From the NCBI GenBank assembly GCA_002280565.1, contig NCEF01000008.1:62001-126000 (forward strand): a DNA stretch of 64,000 nucleotides. Direction: 5' to 3'. This DNA is from Sphingomonas sp. 32-66-10 (GTDB lineage Bacteria > Pseudomonadota > Alphaproteobacteria > Sphingomonadales > Sphingomonadaceae). This document shows positions 38,331-47,473 of the stretch, one piece after another (positions within the stretch are counted from its first letter, which is position 1; the number at the start of each line of letters is the position of its first letter). The translations under genes were made by a program, and so were the position numbers. Below the pieces are notes generated by a model. The model was not told the origin of the DNA, made no database searches, and saw only the letters and a program-made list of their open reading frames with translations.

Positions 38331-41072
38331 TTAGGCCGCGCTGGCGAACTCGCCCTGGCCCGAGGTTGCGTCGAGCAGGCGGCGTTCGAGTGACTTGAGG
38401 CGCAGCACCGCGTTGATCTTGTCGCCGGTCAGATCGGTGACGTAGAAGGTGTCGACCGCGCGCTCGCCATAGGTGGCGACATGGGCGCTGTGGATCGTCA
38501 CCTTGGACTGGAACAGCGCATAGGCGAGGTGGTGGAGCAAAGCCGGGCGGTCGCGCGCCTGCACCTCGATCACGGTGAAGCGGTTCGATGCCTTGTTGTC
38601 GATCAGCACATTGGGTTCGATCGTGAAGGCGTCGGCGCGCGGGCGGGGCAAGGGCTTGGCGGCGAGGCGTTCGGTGAGCTTGGCGCGGTTGGCGAGCGCC
38701 TCGGCAATGCCGGTTTCGATGCGGGCGAGCTGACCGGGATCGTCGAACGGGCGGCCGAGCGGGTCTTGCACCAGGAAATTGTCGAGCGCCATGCCGTCGC
38801 GCGTGGTGTGGATGCGCGCGTCGATGATGTTGCCGCCGGCCGCATGGATCGCGCCGGCGATGCGGTAGAACAGACCGGCATGGTCGGCGGCATAGACGGT
38901 GACGAGCGTCGCACCGCGATCGGGATAGACCGTCGCCTCGACCGACAGCTGCGCATCGCCCACGCGCGCGATAAAGCGGGCATTGCGTTCGATCACATCC
39001 TCGGGCTCCGCCACCCAATAGGGGTCGGCGAGGCGGCGGACGAAGTCGCTGGTGTCGCCGCCGATCGCCTGCGCCAGCGCCGCCTGTTTCGCCGCGATCC
39101 GCTCGCCGCGTCCCCGCTGCTTGTGGCCAAGGCGCAGCACTTCCTCGGCGCTTTCGAAGAGGTTGGTCAGCAGCTGGCGCTTCCACCCGTTCCATACGCC
39201 GGGGCCGACCGCGCGAATATCGACGACGGTGAGGATCAGCAGCATCATCAGCCGCTGGGGCGATTGCACCACGGCGGTGAAGTCGAGGATCGTCTTGAAA
39301 TCGCTGAGGTCGCGCTTGAACGCGGTGGCAGACATCAGCAGGTGGTAGCGGACCAGCCACGACACCGTCTCGGTCTCCGCCGCGGTCAGGCCGAAGCGCG
39401 GGCCGAGCTTGAGCGCGATCTCTGCGCCGATGACGCTATGGTCGCCACCACGCCCCTTGGCGATGTCGTGCAGCAGGACGGAAACATAGAGCGCGCGGCG
39501 CGAGGCGACCTGATCGAGGATGCCGCTGGCGAGCGGGTGATCTTCCTTGAGGTCGCCCTTTTCGATGCGGTTGAGCAGGCCGACGGCGCGGATCGTGTGT
39601 TCGTCCACCGTGAAATGGTGGTACATGTCGAACTGCATCTGCGCGACGACACGGCCAAAGTCCGGCACGAACTGGCCGAATACCCCGGCTTCGTTCATCC
39701 AGCGCAGCACGGTTTCGGGATCGCGCGGGCTCGTCAGCACATCCATGAACAGCGCATTGGCGCGCGGGTCGTCGCGCCAGTCAGCGATCAGCTTGGCATC
39801 GCGATTGGCGGCGCGCATCGCGAGCGGATGGACTTCGAGGCCGTGCAGGTCGGCGAGCTGGAACAGCTCGACCAGCCGCACCGGGTCTTCGCGGAAGAAG
39901 TCGTCGTTGGGCAGGGCGAGGCGACCGCGATCGAGCACGAAGCCCTTGAGCTTGCGGGGGGACCGGCGGATGCGGGGCAGGCCGAAGCGGCTGCCGCGTG
40001 CGGCGAACTTCTCGTCCAGATGCGCGAGGAAAACGCCGGTGAGGTCGCCGACCATCTTCGCCTGAAGAAAGTAGAAGTGCATGAAGCGCTCGACCTTCGA
40101 CTTGCCCGGGCGGTCGGCATAGCGCATCCGCTCGGCGATCTCGCGCTGATAGTCGAAGGTCAGCCGGTCCTCACCGCGCCCGGAAAGATTGTGGAGATGG
40201 CAGCGCACCGCCCACAGGAAATTCTCGGCGCGGCGGAACTGGCGATATTCGAGCTTGGTCAGCAGCCCGACTTCGACCAGATCGGCGGGTTCGCGCACGC
40301 CATGGGCGTATTTGCCGATCCAGAACAGGGTGTGGAGGTCGCGCAGGCCGCCCTTGCCCTCCTTGATGTTCGGCTCGACCACATAGCGGCTGTCGCCCAT
40401 CTTGCGGTGGCGCTCGTCACGCTCGGCGAGCTTCTGCGCGATGAAGTCGCGCGCGCTGCCATTCTGGATCTCCGCCTTGAAGCGCGCGGCGGCCTCGTCA
40501 TAGAGCGCGGTGTCGCCCCAGATATAGCGGGCCTCGAGCAGGGCGGTGCGGACGGTGATATCGCCGCGTGCCTCGCGCACCATTTCGTCGAGCGAGCGCG
40601 AGCTGTGGCCGACCTTCAGCCCCATGTCCCACAGCGAATAGAGCATCGATTCGATGACCTGCTCGCTCCACCCGGTCTGCTTCCAGGGCGTAATGAAGCC
40701 GATATCGACATCGCTGTGCGGCGCCATCTCGCCGCGCCCATAGCCGCCGACCGCGATCAGCGCCATGCGCTCGGACGCGGTCGGGTTGCTGTTGGGGTAG
40801 AGCCGCGCGAGGGTGAAGTCCCACAGGGTGCGCAGCAGCTGATCCATCAGGAACGCGCCGCTCGCCGCGCTTTCATGCCCCTTGGCCGGGTGGTCGATCA
40901 GGCGGCGGGCGATTTCGGCGCGGCCATCCTCCAGCGCTTGCTTGAGCCGGAGCGCCGCGGCCTGACGCAGCCGCATCGGTTCGGGGGCATCGAGCGCGGC
41001 AAGATCGTCCGCCAGCGCCCGCCGGTCGACGATCGCGCGGCGGTGGGGGATGGAGTCAAAGCGGCCGGACAT
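38331..41072 (-). CDS. glnD: Bifunctional [protein-PII] uridylyltransferase / uridylyl-removing enzyme
   Basis: 913 residues. GlnD modifies PII proteins with UMP when glutamine is low and removes it when glutamine is high. Order: nucleotidyltransferase domain (GGYGRGEMAPHSDVDIGF), middle helical domain, HD hydrolase (LHDIAKGRGGDHSVIGAE), and two C-terminal ACT domains (ATLVTVYAADHAGLFYRIAG; FTVIEVQARDRPALLHHLA). All catalytic motifs are present, so both activities are expected. Normal alphaproteobacterial length. Divergent from a hypothetical gene. Confidence 0.96.
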   Translation of the reverse strand: MSGRFDSIPHRRAIVDRRALADDLAALDAPEPMRLRQAAALRLKQALEDGRAEIARRLIDHPAKGHESAASGAFLMDQLLRTLWDFTLARLYPNSNPTASERMALIAVGGYGRGEMAPHSDVDIGFITPWKQTGWSEQVIESMLYSLWDMGLKVGHSSRSLDEMVREARGDITVRTALLEARYIWGDTALYDEAAARFKAEIQNGSARDFIAQKLAERDERHRKMGDSRYVVEPNIKEGKGGLRDLHTLFWIGKYAHGVREPADLVEVGLLTKLEYRQFRRAENFLWAVRCHLHNLSGRGEDRLTFDYQREIAERMRYADRPGKSKVERFMHFYFLQAKMVGDLTGVFLAHLDEKFAARGSRFGLPRIRRSPRKLKGFVLDRGRLALPNDDFFREDPVRLVELFQLADLHGLEVHPLAMRAANRDAKLIADWRDDPRANALFMDVLTSPRDPETVLRWMNEAGVFGQFVPDFGRVVAQMQFDMYHHFTVDEHTIRAVGLLNRIEKGDLKEDHPLASGILDQVASRRALYVSVLLHDIAKGRGGDHSVIGAEIALKLGPRFGLTAAETETVSWLVRYHLLMSATAFKRDLSDFKTILDFTAVVQSPQRLMMLLILTVVDIRAVGPGVWNGWKRQLLTNLFESAEEVLRLGHKQRGRGERIAAKQAALAQAIGGDTSDFVRRLADPYWVAEPEDVIERNARFIARVGDAQLSVEATVYPDRGATLVTVYAADHAGLFYRIAGAIHAAGGNIIDARIHTTRDGMALDNFLVQDPLGRPFDDPGQLARIETGIAEALANRAKLTERLAAKPLPRPRADAFTIEPNVLIDNKASNRFTVIEVQARDRPALLHHLAYALFQSKVTIHSAHVATYGERAVDTFYVTDLTGDKINAVLRLKSLERRLLDATSGQGEFASAA

Positions 41073-41121
41073 GGGGTGGAGATAGGGGAGATGTTGGGCG
41101 GGCGCTACTGGAGAGACGCGA

Positions 41122-41586
41122 ATGGTTGGCTCGCGGCGCTGGCTATCCTACGCTCGGTGCATGACCCCAGGTTTTCCGCACTTTGACCCAGAGACGGATA
41201 CGATCCGGTTGAACGGGTCCGCCACGGTGATGCTGACATTGTTGATGAAGGCGAAGTTTGGCGAGCGCTTCGATCCCGAAACCCTGTTCCACGGGCCACT
41301 CGCGGATCTCATCCGGCAGCTGGATCGAGCATCAAACCTGCCACCGCGGGAGGTCGGCGACTGCTTCACGCGGGATGATTTGTCGCGCATCGCCCGAGAG
41401 GTGTTCGCGGAAAGCTTTCATAGCGGCTGGTGGTCGATGAGTGCAGAGCAAAGGGGCGAATACCTGCAAGTCGCTGCCGCTCCCTGGATTTTATCCAGCG
41501 AACAGATCGAGATGGTTCGGGAGGATGTCGAGGACCGGTTGTTTCGTTCGCGGCAGATCGTTGCCGCCGCGGATGCACAGCTGTGA
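41122..41586 (+). CDS. Hypothetical protein
   Basis: 154 residues from ATG 41122, preceded by GGAGAG at a good distance; ATG 41161 (MTPGFPHFDPET) would give 141 residues. Soluble, acidic, with a patterned helix-rich middle (MKAKFGERFDPETLF, LADLIRQLDRASNLP) and an end EDRLFRSRQIVAAADAQL. No signal peptide, membrane segment or known motif. Divergent from glnD by 49 bp. GC is slightly below that of its neighbours. Function unknown. Confidence 0.65.
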   Translation: MVGSRRWLSYARCMTPGFPHFDPETDTIRLNGSATVMLTLLMKAKFGERFDPETLFHGPLADLIRQLDRASNLPPREVGDCFTRDDLSRIAREVFAESFHSGWWSMSAEQRGEYLQVAAAPWILSSEQIEMVREDVEDRLFRSRQIVAAADAQL

Positions 41587-41602
41587 ACGGGTCAGCAAAA
41601 CA

Positions 41603-41678
41603 CCGCCCCTACGGGGCAGCCCCTCCACCACCCGCTGCGCGGGCGGTCCCCCTCCCCTGAGCGCGCTCAGGGGAGGAA
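41603..41678. repeat. CTCCCC-family palindromic mosaic, copy 4 (short)
   Basis: Contains CCGCCCCTACGGGGC, CCGCTGCGCGGGCGG and a final CCCCTGAGCGCGCTCAGGGG hairpin. It lies between the hypothetical gene and the convergent grpE, six bases from the grpE stop. Confidence 0.8.
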
Positions 41679-41684
41679 TTGCGA

Positions 41685-42233
41685 TCAATCCGGCTTCTTG
41701 GCCACACCGACCAGCGCCGGGCGGAGCAGGCGGTCGCGGATCATGTAGCCGGACTGAATTTCCTGCACGATCGTGCCGGGTTCAGCGTCCGTGCTGGGCA
41801 TTTCCATCATCGCCTGATGGCGGTTCGGGTCGAGCGCTTCACCGAGCGCGCTGATCTTCGAGATGCCGTGGCGGGCGAAGACGCTGTCGAGCTCACGGCC
41901 GGTCGCTTCGAGGCCCACGATCAGCCCCTTCATCTTGTCGTCCTCGCGCAGCTCGTCAGGGATTGCGGCGAGCGCGCGGCCGAGATTGTCGGCGACCGAG
42001 AGGATGTCGCGGGCAAAGCCGGTGGCGGCATAGTTGCGCGCGTCCTCCGCCTCCTTCTGCGCGCGGCGCAGCAGGTTCTGGGCCTCGGCACGGGCGTAGA
42101 GGGTTGCGGACTTGGCTTCGGCGAGTTCCGCCTCGAGCGCGGCGATGCGGTCCTGTTCGGCCACTTCGGGGGCGGCCTCTGCGGTTTCCTGACGGAGGTC
42201 GTCGGTCGCTTCGGTCTTGCTTTCTTCGGTCAT
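41685..42233 (-). CDS. grpE: Nucleotide exchange factor GrpE
   Basis: 182 residues. GrpE releases ADP from DnaK. A charged, disordered N-terminus (1-25) leads into the long paired helix (RIAALEAELAEAKSATLYAR, EAQNLLRRAQKEAEDARNY), then the beta domain with SVFARHGISKISALGEALDP and the end VQEIQSGYMIRDRLLRPALV, all family signatures. It follows hrcA by 24 bp on the same strand; the pair likely shares a transcript. dnaK and dnaJ are not in the window. Confidence 0.96.
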   Translation of the reverse strand: MTEESKTEATDDLRQETAEAAPEVAEQDRIAALEAELAEAKSATLYARAEAQNLLRRAQKEAEDARNYAATGFARDILSVADNLGRALAAIPDELREDDKMKGLIVGLEATGRELDSVFARHGISKISALGEALDPNRHQAMMEMPSTDAEPGTIVQEIQSGYMIRDRLLRPALVGVAKKPD

Positions 42234-42257
42234 GGTTCCTGCGTATTTTCTTATGGT

Positions 42258-43301
42258 TCAGGCCAGCAATCTGGCCAGGGTCGATGCCGTGAAATCCACC
42301 ATGGGCACGACGCGCGCATAGTTCAACCGGGTCGGGCCGATAACCCCCACCACGCCGACGACGCGGCCGTCCATCGCGCGCACCGGCTTGGCGATGACGG
42401 AGGAGCCGGACAGGGCGAACAGCTTGTTCTCCGATCCGATGAAGATGCGTGCCGCGTCAGCCTCCCGCGCGCTGTCGAGCAGGCGGGCGATTTCCTCCTT
42501 GCCCTCCAGCTCGTCGAGCAGGCGGGTGACGCGATCGAGATCCTCGGCCAGCGCGGATTCGAGCAGGCGGCCCTGACCGCGCACGATCAGCACCGGGCGA
42601 TCGTCGCCATCCTGCGACCAGACCGCGAGGCCGCGTTCGACCAGGGTGCGGGCGGCATCGTCGAGCGCGGCGCGTTCGCTCGCAATCTGATGCGCGATGC
42701 GGGCGCGGGCCTGCGACAAGGTGAGGCCGCCGAGCGTGGCGGTGAGGTAGTTGGCGGCCTGTTCGAGCGTCGCCGGGGGCAGGCCGGGAGGCAATTCGAC
42801 CACGCGGTTTTCGACCGACCCGTCCTCCCCCACCAGTACCGCAAGCGCGCGGTCGTTGCCCAGCGGGACGAAGCCGAACTGGCGCAGCACGCGCTCTGCC
42901 TTGGGCACCAGCACCATGCCGGCGCAGGCCGAGAGGCCGGACAGCGCAGCAGTGGTGGCGGCGAGCGCCTCTTCAACCGGGCCGCGCGCGTCGGCCCGCG
43001 CCTCGATCGCGGCGCGCTCCTCCGCCGAGGGCTCGTTGGCCTGCATCATGCCATCGACGAACAGGCGCAGGCCCAGATCGGTCGGCATCCGCCCCGCGCT
43101 GGTATGCGGCGCGGCGAGAAGGCCGAGCTCCTCCAGATCCTGCATCACGTTGCGGATCGAGGCGGGGGAGAGGTTGAGGCCGGGCGCACGCGAGATGGTG
43201 CGCGATCCGACCGGCTGGCCCGCGTCGAGATAGGATTCGACGACGACGCGGAAAATGTCGCGGGCGCGGTCGGTCAGCTCGGTGATGGGCGGGGTGGTCA
43301 C
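42258..43301 (-). CDS. hrcA: Heat-inducible transcription repressor HrcA
   Basis: 347 residues. HrcA binds CIRCE operators (usually at groESL) with help from GroEL. Winged-helix N-terminus (VGSRTISRAPGLNLSPASIRN-type segment), the VMQDLEELGLLAAPHTSAGR motif, then GAF-like and insert domains ending VGVIGPTRLNYARVVPMVDF. Complete. No CIRCE inverted repeat is visible in front of it here. A possible vegetative promoter (TTGAGC-N16-TACATC on the - strand) lies just upstream. Confidence 0.95.
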   Translation of the reverse strand: MTTPPITELTDRARDIFRVVVESYLDAGQPVGSRTISRAPGLNLSPASIRNVMQDLEELGLLAAPHTSAGRMPTDLGLRLFVDGMMQANEPSAEERAAIEARADARGPVEEALAATTAALSGLSACAGMVLVPKAERVLRQFGFVPLGNDRALAVLVGEDGSVENRVVELPPGLPPATLEQAANYLTATLGGLTLSQARARIAHQIASERAALDDAARTLVERGLAVWSQDGDDRPVLIVRGQGRLLESALAEDLDRVTRLLDELEGKEEIARLLDSAREADAARIFIGSENKLFALSGSSVIAKPVRAMDGRVVGVVGVIGPTRLNYARVVPMVDFTASTLARLLA

Positions 43302-43367
43302 ACTGCTGATGTAGCGTCCTCATAGCGCCGCTCAAGGACTCGTTCGTTTCAGCGCCATCGCGCGGAA

Positions 43368-44009
43368 TTATGAGGGAACGGAATCGGATGCGAGAGCGGC
43401 CGCCTCGAACGCAAGCAATTTTTGAACGCTGGTACGATGTGTCACACGATCGAAATGTGCGTTGCAATTCGAATATGCGGAGACGTCGATCGCGAACTGC
43501 TTAGCGCGGCGGAAGCACCAGAAGAAGTATACGTCAGTGATCGTAAAATGGTCAAAGAACCACTCCTTCTGGTTCAGCCGATCTTCGGCGATTCTGAAAT
43601 TTTCGTGAAGCATCTTTTGGGCACAGCGCCGGACACTTTCTTCCGATCCGGGTATGTCGCAATAACGCTGGGGAAGAATGTTCGGTGTCAGGAATGGATG
43701 AATGCCGGATGCACACCACGCCATCAGCGAGATTGCCTGAAACTCGTCATTGCCATGCGGCAGGAGCCTCGCATCGGGGAAGGTGCGTGCGATCCACTGC
43801 AGAATCGCGATATTCTCGGTAAGTGGTTCTCCGTCGACCAGGAGCAGGGGCACTTTGTGCTTTGGATTCAAGCGCAGATATTCTGGCGCCAGATGCTCCT
43901 TGTTGGCATAGTTGAGGGTCCATACGTCGAAATCGGCATTCGCTTCCGTCAACGCGATATAAGGAATGAGCGCGCAGGAGATCGGAAAATAATAGAGCGA
44001 TATCTGCAT
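43368..44009 (-). CDS. Glutathione S-transferase family protein (low-GC insert)
   Basis: 213 residues from ATG 44009 after GGGGGC. N-terminal thioredoxin-like domain (LYYFPISCALIPYIALTEA, VPLLLVDGEPLTENIAILQW with the glutathione-binding VP and ES/EN segment) and a C-terminal helical domain. GSTs conjugate glutathione or act as chaperone-like proteins. Base and codon use are visibly more AT-rich than both neighbours (ATT, AAA, TTT codons), suggesting recent acquisition. It separates hrcA from rph, which are commonly adjacent in sphingomonads. Confidence 0.87.
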   Translation of the reverse strand: MQISLYYFPISCALIPYIALTEANADFDVWTLNYANKEHLAPEYLRLNPKHKVPLLLVDGEPLTENIAILQWIARTFPDARLLPHGNDEFQAISLMAWCASGIHPFLTPNILPQRYCDIPGSEESVRRCAQKMLHENFRIAEDRLNQKEWFFDHFTITDVYFFWCFRRAKQFAIDVSAYSNCNAHFDRVTHRTSVQKLLAFEAAALASDSVPS

Positions 44010-44219
44010 CTGTTGCCCCCAATATTGCTGACGCGCCGAACATCGCGCTCGGGGTAATTTGGGTAAATGGTGTTTTGCGTGTGCGGAATTGTCCATTTGG
44101 ACCAACGCAGGATGCGCGTGAGGCCTGATTTCGTCCTGTCGGCCGGACCGCCGCAGAGGCTGGCGCGTTCCGCCGGTCGCGTCTAGGTGCTTGGCCAAGA
44201 GCTACAGGAGATTACCATT

Positions 44220-44936
44220 ATGCGCCCCAGCGGCCGCGCCCCCGATCAGATGCGTGCGATCAGCATCGAACCGAATTTCACCATCCATGCCGAGGGATCG
44301 GTGCTGGTGAGCTTTGGCAATACCAAGGTGCTGGTGACCGCGAGCGTCGAGGAGCGGGTGCCGCCGTTCCTGCGCGGCAAGGGCGAGGGCTGGGTGACCG
44401 CGGAATATGGCATGCTGCCCCGCGCGACGCATACGCGCGGCAGCCGCGAGGCGGCGAAGGGCAAGCAGTCGGGGCGGACGCAGGAAATCCAGCGGCTGAT
44501 CGGGCGATCCTTGCGCGCGGTCACCGATTTGAAGGCGCTGGGCGAGCGGCAGATCACGCTGGATTGCGACGTGATCCAGGCCGATGGCGGGACGCGCACG
44601 GCGGCAATCAGCGGCGCTTGGGTCGCGCTGCGGCTGGCGGTCGACAAGCTGATCGCCGAGGGCAAGCTGACCGGCGATCCGATCACGCAGCAGGTCGCGG
44701 CGGTGTCGTGCGGCATCTATCAGGGCAATCCAGTGCTCGACCTCGACTATGACGAGGATAGCGCGGCGGATGCGGATGCGAACTTCGTGCTGCTGGCCGA
44801 TGGCAAGATTGCCGAGGCGCAGGCGACCGCCGAGGGCGCGACCTATGATGAGGAAGGCTTGCTGCGGCTGCTGCGGCTTGCGCGGATCGGGTGCGGCGAG
44901 ATTTTCGCGGCGCAGCTGAAGGCCGCGGGACGATGA
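44220..44936 (+). CDS. rph: Ribonuclease PH
   Basis: 238 residues from ATG 44220 (ACAGGAG upstream). Phosphate-dependent 3'-5' exoribonuclease that trims tRNA 3' ends. Signatures: [38 protein letters not shown] segment (here [20 protein letters not shown]), [30 protein letters not shown] and VSCGIYQG. Complete hexamer-forming enzyme. Its TGA overlaps the rdgB start. Confidence 0.97.
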   Translation: MRPSGRAPDQMRAISIEPNFTIHAEGSVLVSFGNTKVLVTASVEERVPPFLRGKGEGWVTAEYGMLPRATHTRGSREAAKGKQSGRTQEIQRLIGRSLRAVTDLKALGERQITLDCDVIQADGGTRTAAISGAWVALRLAVDKLIAEGKLTGDPITQQVAAVSCGIYQGNPVLDLDYDEDSAADADANFVLLADGKIAEAQATAEGATYDEEGLLRLLRLARIGCGEIFAAQLKAAGR

Positions 44937-45601
44937 GCGGCGAGGGCCGGGAGCCGCAGGCGATCCGCAAGCTGGTCCCCGGCAAGCTGGTCATCGCCAG
45001 TCATAATGAGGGCAAGGTGCGCGAGATCCGCGACCTGCTCGCCCCCTTTGGGATCGAGCCGATCAGTGCTGCGTCGCTCGACCTGCCCGAGCCCGAAGAG
45101 ACCGGCACGACCTTTGTCGCCAATGCCGAGCTGAAGGCGATGCAGGCGGCGGACCTGTCGGGCCTGCCGGCGCTGGCGGACGATAGCGGGTTGTGCGTCG
45201 ATGCGCTGGGCGGTGAGCCGGGGATTTTCTCGGCGCGCTGGGGGTTGCCCGATCCGGGCATTCCCGCGCTTACGCCCGAAGAGGGTGAGGGGCGCGATTT
45301 CGACCGCGCGATGCGACGGGTCAACACGCTGCTCGAGGCGCTGCCCGAAGGCACGTCGCGCGCGGCGCATTTCGTGTGCGCGCTGGCGCTGGCCTGGCCC
45401 GACGGGCATGTCGAATGGTTCGAAGGGCGGGTCGACGGCACGCTGATCTGGCCGCCGCGCGGCGACCGGGGCTTTGGCTATGACCCGATGTTCGTGCCCG
45501 AGGGGCATGACCGCAGCTTTGGCGAGATGAACCCGGCGGCAAAGCACGCGATGAGCCATCGCGCGGATGCATTCGCGCAGCTGGTTGCGGCGGTGTTCTA
45601 G
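44933..45601 (+). CDS. rdgB: XTP/dITP pyrophosphatase
   Basis: 222 residues from ATG 44933, overlapping the rph stop (ATGA). RdgB hydrolyses non-canonical purine nucleotides (ITP, XTP) to keep them out of DNA and RNA. Signatures: [14 protein letters not shown] (substrate loop), [38 protein letters not shown] and [11 protein letters not shown]. Its TAG stop shares the palindrome CTAG with the stop of the convergent ferritin-like gene. Confidence 0.97.
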   Translation: MSGEGREPQAIRKLVPGKLVIASHNEGKVREIRDLLAPFGIEPISAASLDLPEPEETGTTFVANAELKAMQAADLSGLPALADDSGLCVDALGGEPGIFSARWGLPDPGIPALTPEEGEGRDFDRAMRRVNTLLEALPEGTSRAAHFVCALALAWPDGHVEWFEGRVDGTLIWPPRGDRGFGYDPMFVPEGHDRSFGEMNPAAKHAMSHRADAFAQLVAAVF

Positions 45602-46086
45602 AGCGGAAGGTCGCGCAGGATCGAGTCGAGCAGGAGCACCAGCGCGGCGTCGGTGCGCGCCTCCTCGTCGCGCGAGACGGTCAGCGTGCGGACGAGGTCG
45701 TCGTGGTGCATCCGCCGGGCAAGGCCGATTGCGGTTTCGTAGCTGACCCGCTCGGCCTGCTTGCCCTTGCGGAAGGCCCCGACCAGTGCCGTGTCACGCA
45801 GCGGGCCGGCGGCAATGGTGTCGGCGTCGCGCGCCGCATCGTCGAGGATCGCGCGCAGCCAGATATTAGGCGGACCCTGAACCTCGCCGTCGAGCGCCGC
45901 AATCGCCGATGTGAGGCGCTCCGCCTGTTCCTGTGCGACCCGCGCCTCTTCGGCGAGATAGGTGGCGATGCGATAGGATGCATTGCGTTGCAGGTCGGCC
46001 GACCGCTCGATCCACGCCCGTTCGGCATCGTGCAAATCCTGAAGCGCGACGAGCAGCAGGGCGCGGGGGGTATCGGTGTCAGCCAT
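45598..46086 (-). CDS. Ferritin-like DUF892 family protein (YciE/YciF-like)
   Basis: 162 residues from ATG 46086. Helical throughout, with [21 protein letters not shown], which resembles the first helix of DUF892 proteins (typically ELRDLYDAEKQL). The four-helix pattern continues with SAIAALDGE and [21 protein letters not shown]. Members are stress-related and may bind di-metal sites, but the expected Glu/His ligands are only partly matched here, so activity is uncertain. Converges on rdgB, sharing CTAG at the stops. Confidence 0.6.
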   Translation of the reverse strand: MADTDTPRALLLVALQDLHDAERAWIERSADLQRNASYRIATYLAEEARVAQEQAERLTSAIAALDGEVQGPPNIWLRAILDDAARDADTIAAGPLRDTALVGAFRKGKQAERVSYETAIGLARRMHHDDLVRTLTVSRDEEARTDAALVLLLDSILRDLPL

Positions 46087-46175
46087 GGGCGCACAACGCA
46101 TGATGGTCAGGTGCGGTCCCTGACAAATTCGGTCTTGTGCTGGCGGTTGCGGGCATGCGGCGATAGGCAGGGGGC

Positions 46176-46856
46176 ATGGCGACCTTTGTCCACCTGACCA
46201 GCCATCGCAACCTGCCCGGCATCCGGCGCGGGGGAATCGCGTTCGTGAAGCGCGACGGATGGCGGCCCGACCGCATCTATGCGCTGCCGGTAACGCGCGC
46301 GTTTAACATCGCGCATCAATGGCTACGCGAGTTGCGGCGGATGGGGGGCGGGACGATCGCGGGAGTCTATTTCCGCATCCCCGATGACGAGATGGTCGAG
46401 GTCTCGCACTATAACGGCACCCCGGTGACGATGCGCGCGGCGGAGGCGGTGGCGCTGATGCTGGCCGCCGAGCAGCGCGATCCAGCGGCGGCGCGGGTCG
46501 CCGACAAGGCGTCGAAGGCGGTGCAGCGCGGGCGCGCGCTGCCGTCCTCGCCCGAGGGGTTTCAGGTGACGATTTCCCGGCCGATCGGACGGAGCGAGAT
46601 TTTGCGCTTCAAGATGCTGCCGCAGGTTACGGGCTGGCGCTATATGCCCGGCGCCAACGGGATGGCGCCGTGCGGGTGCGTGTGCTGCATGAAAGGCAGC
46701 TTTGGCGTTCGCAAGCTGGAGCGGCGGCTGGAGGCCGACGAGGCGGCGGGGCGGAAGCCGAACTATTATCTGTTCGGGCGCGAGGAGAAGTCGTTCGCGC
46801 GGGTGGAACGGATGAAGGCGCGGTTGGCATCTATCCGGGGTGACAAGGTCAGTTAG
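46176..46856 (+). CDS. Conserved hypothetical protein with cysteine cluster
   Basis: 226 residues from ATG 46176, with AGGGGG upstream. The N-terminus (FVHLTSHRNLPGIRRGGIAF, IYALPVTRAFNIAHQWLREL) loosely resembles ADP-ribosyltransferase-like folds (RNA 2'-phosphotransferase/DarT-type start H-x-T-x6-I), which is a guess. A cluster CGCVCC sits near residue 168-173 within APCGCVCCMKGSFGVRKL. No signal peptide. The C-terminus is basic (RVERMKARLASIRGDK). Likely widespread in sphingomonads but not characterised. Its stop overlaps that of the convergent CAP gene. Confidence 0.7.
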   Translation: MATFVHLTSHRNLPGIRRGGIAFVKRDGWRPDRIYALPVTRAFNIAHQWLRELRRMGGGTIAGVYFRIPDDEMVEVSHYNGTPVTMRAAEAVALMLAAEQRDPAAARVADKASKAVQRGRALPSSPEGFQVTISRPIGRSEILRFKMLPQVTGWRYMPGANGMAPCGCVCCMKGSFGVRKLERRLEADEAAGRKPNYYLFGREEKSFARVERMKARLASIRGDKVS

Positions 46857-47461
46857 GGCAACGCCACCTGTCCCATCACATTGCCGGCGGGCGCGTAGCG
46901 GCAGACCAGCACGTCCTCGCGCAGATTGCTGGCGAGGGCGCACCCGACGCGGGTGGTGCGCGACCAGATGATCTGGGCGTAATGGCCGGCATCGACGAAG
47001 CGGCCGGTGGCGCTGATGTTCGGGATCGGGCGGTTGAGATAGTCGCGTTTCTCCGCGACCCAGTGACCAGCCATTTCTTCGTAGCGATAGGCGCTGCGCG
47101 TGCCCTTCCACAGATTTTCGCCCTGTGCCGTGGGGCCGACGGGTTGCCGCGAATGTTCGAACGCGCCGCGGCGGGCGAGGTCGCGGGCATAGGCGGCGGC
47201 GTCGCGGGCGAGGGCATCGTCCCACGTCAGCGGCGTCACCTTGACCGCGGCGCGGGCGGCGTTGTGCGCGTCGAGCATCGCGGTGCGCAGGCGCTCGGCA
47301 CCGCGCGGGGCGGGGGTGAGCGAGTCGCGGCGCTCGACGACTTGCCTCGGTGCTTCGTTCTGGGGCGCTTCGTCCTTGGGGGCTTCGCTCTGCGGCGAGC
47401 AGGCGGCGAGGAGCAGGAGGGGGAGGAGCAGCATCTTTCGGAAACTTCCGATCCGGCGCAT
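46853..47461 (-). CDS. CAP (SCP) domain lipoprotein
   Basis: 202 residues from ATG 47461, giving a basic n-region and the lipobox LLAACS; ATG 47434 (MLLLPLLLLAAC) is possible but lacks the charged start. A Pro/Glu/Asn-rich linker leads to a CAP/CRISP domain (60-200): LDAHNAARAAVKVTPLTWDD, GENLW, GHYAQIIWSRTTRVGCA and LVCRYAPAGN. CAP proteins have various extracellular roles; bacterial ones are poorly known. Envelope-anchored. Twelve bp separate its start from the divergent hemW. Confidence 0.9.
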   Translation of the reverse strand: MRRIGSFRKMLLLPLLLLAACSPQSEAPKDEAPQNEAPRQVVERRDSLTPAPRGAERLRTAMLDAHNAARAAVKVTPLTWDDALARDAAAYARDLARRGAFEHSRQPVGPTAQGENLWKGTRSAYRYEEMAGHWVAEKRDYLNRPIPNISATGRFVDAGHYAQIIWSRTTRVGCALASNLREDVLVCRYAPAGNVMGQVALP

Positions 47462-47473
47462 AGCGCGCGCAAC

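Noticed and set aside
38481..41186. 901-codon + strand frame opposite glnD
   Set aside because: Antisense of complete glnD with no recognisable domain.
43302..43370. CIRCE operator in front of hrcA
   Set aside because: No TTAGCACTC-N9-GAGTGCTAA-like sequence is present.
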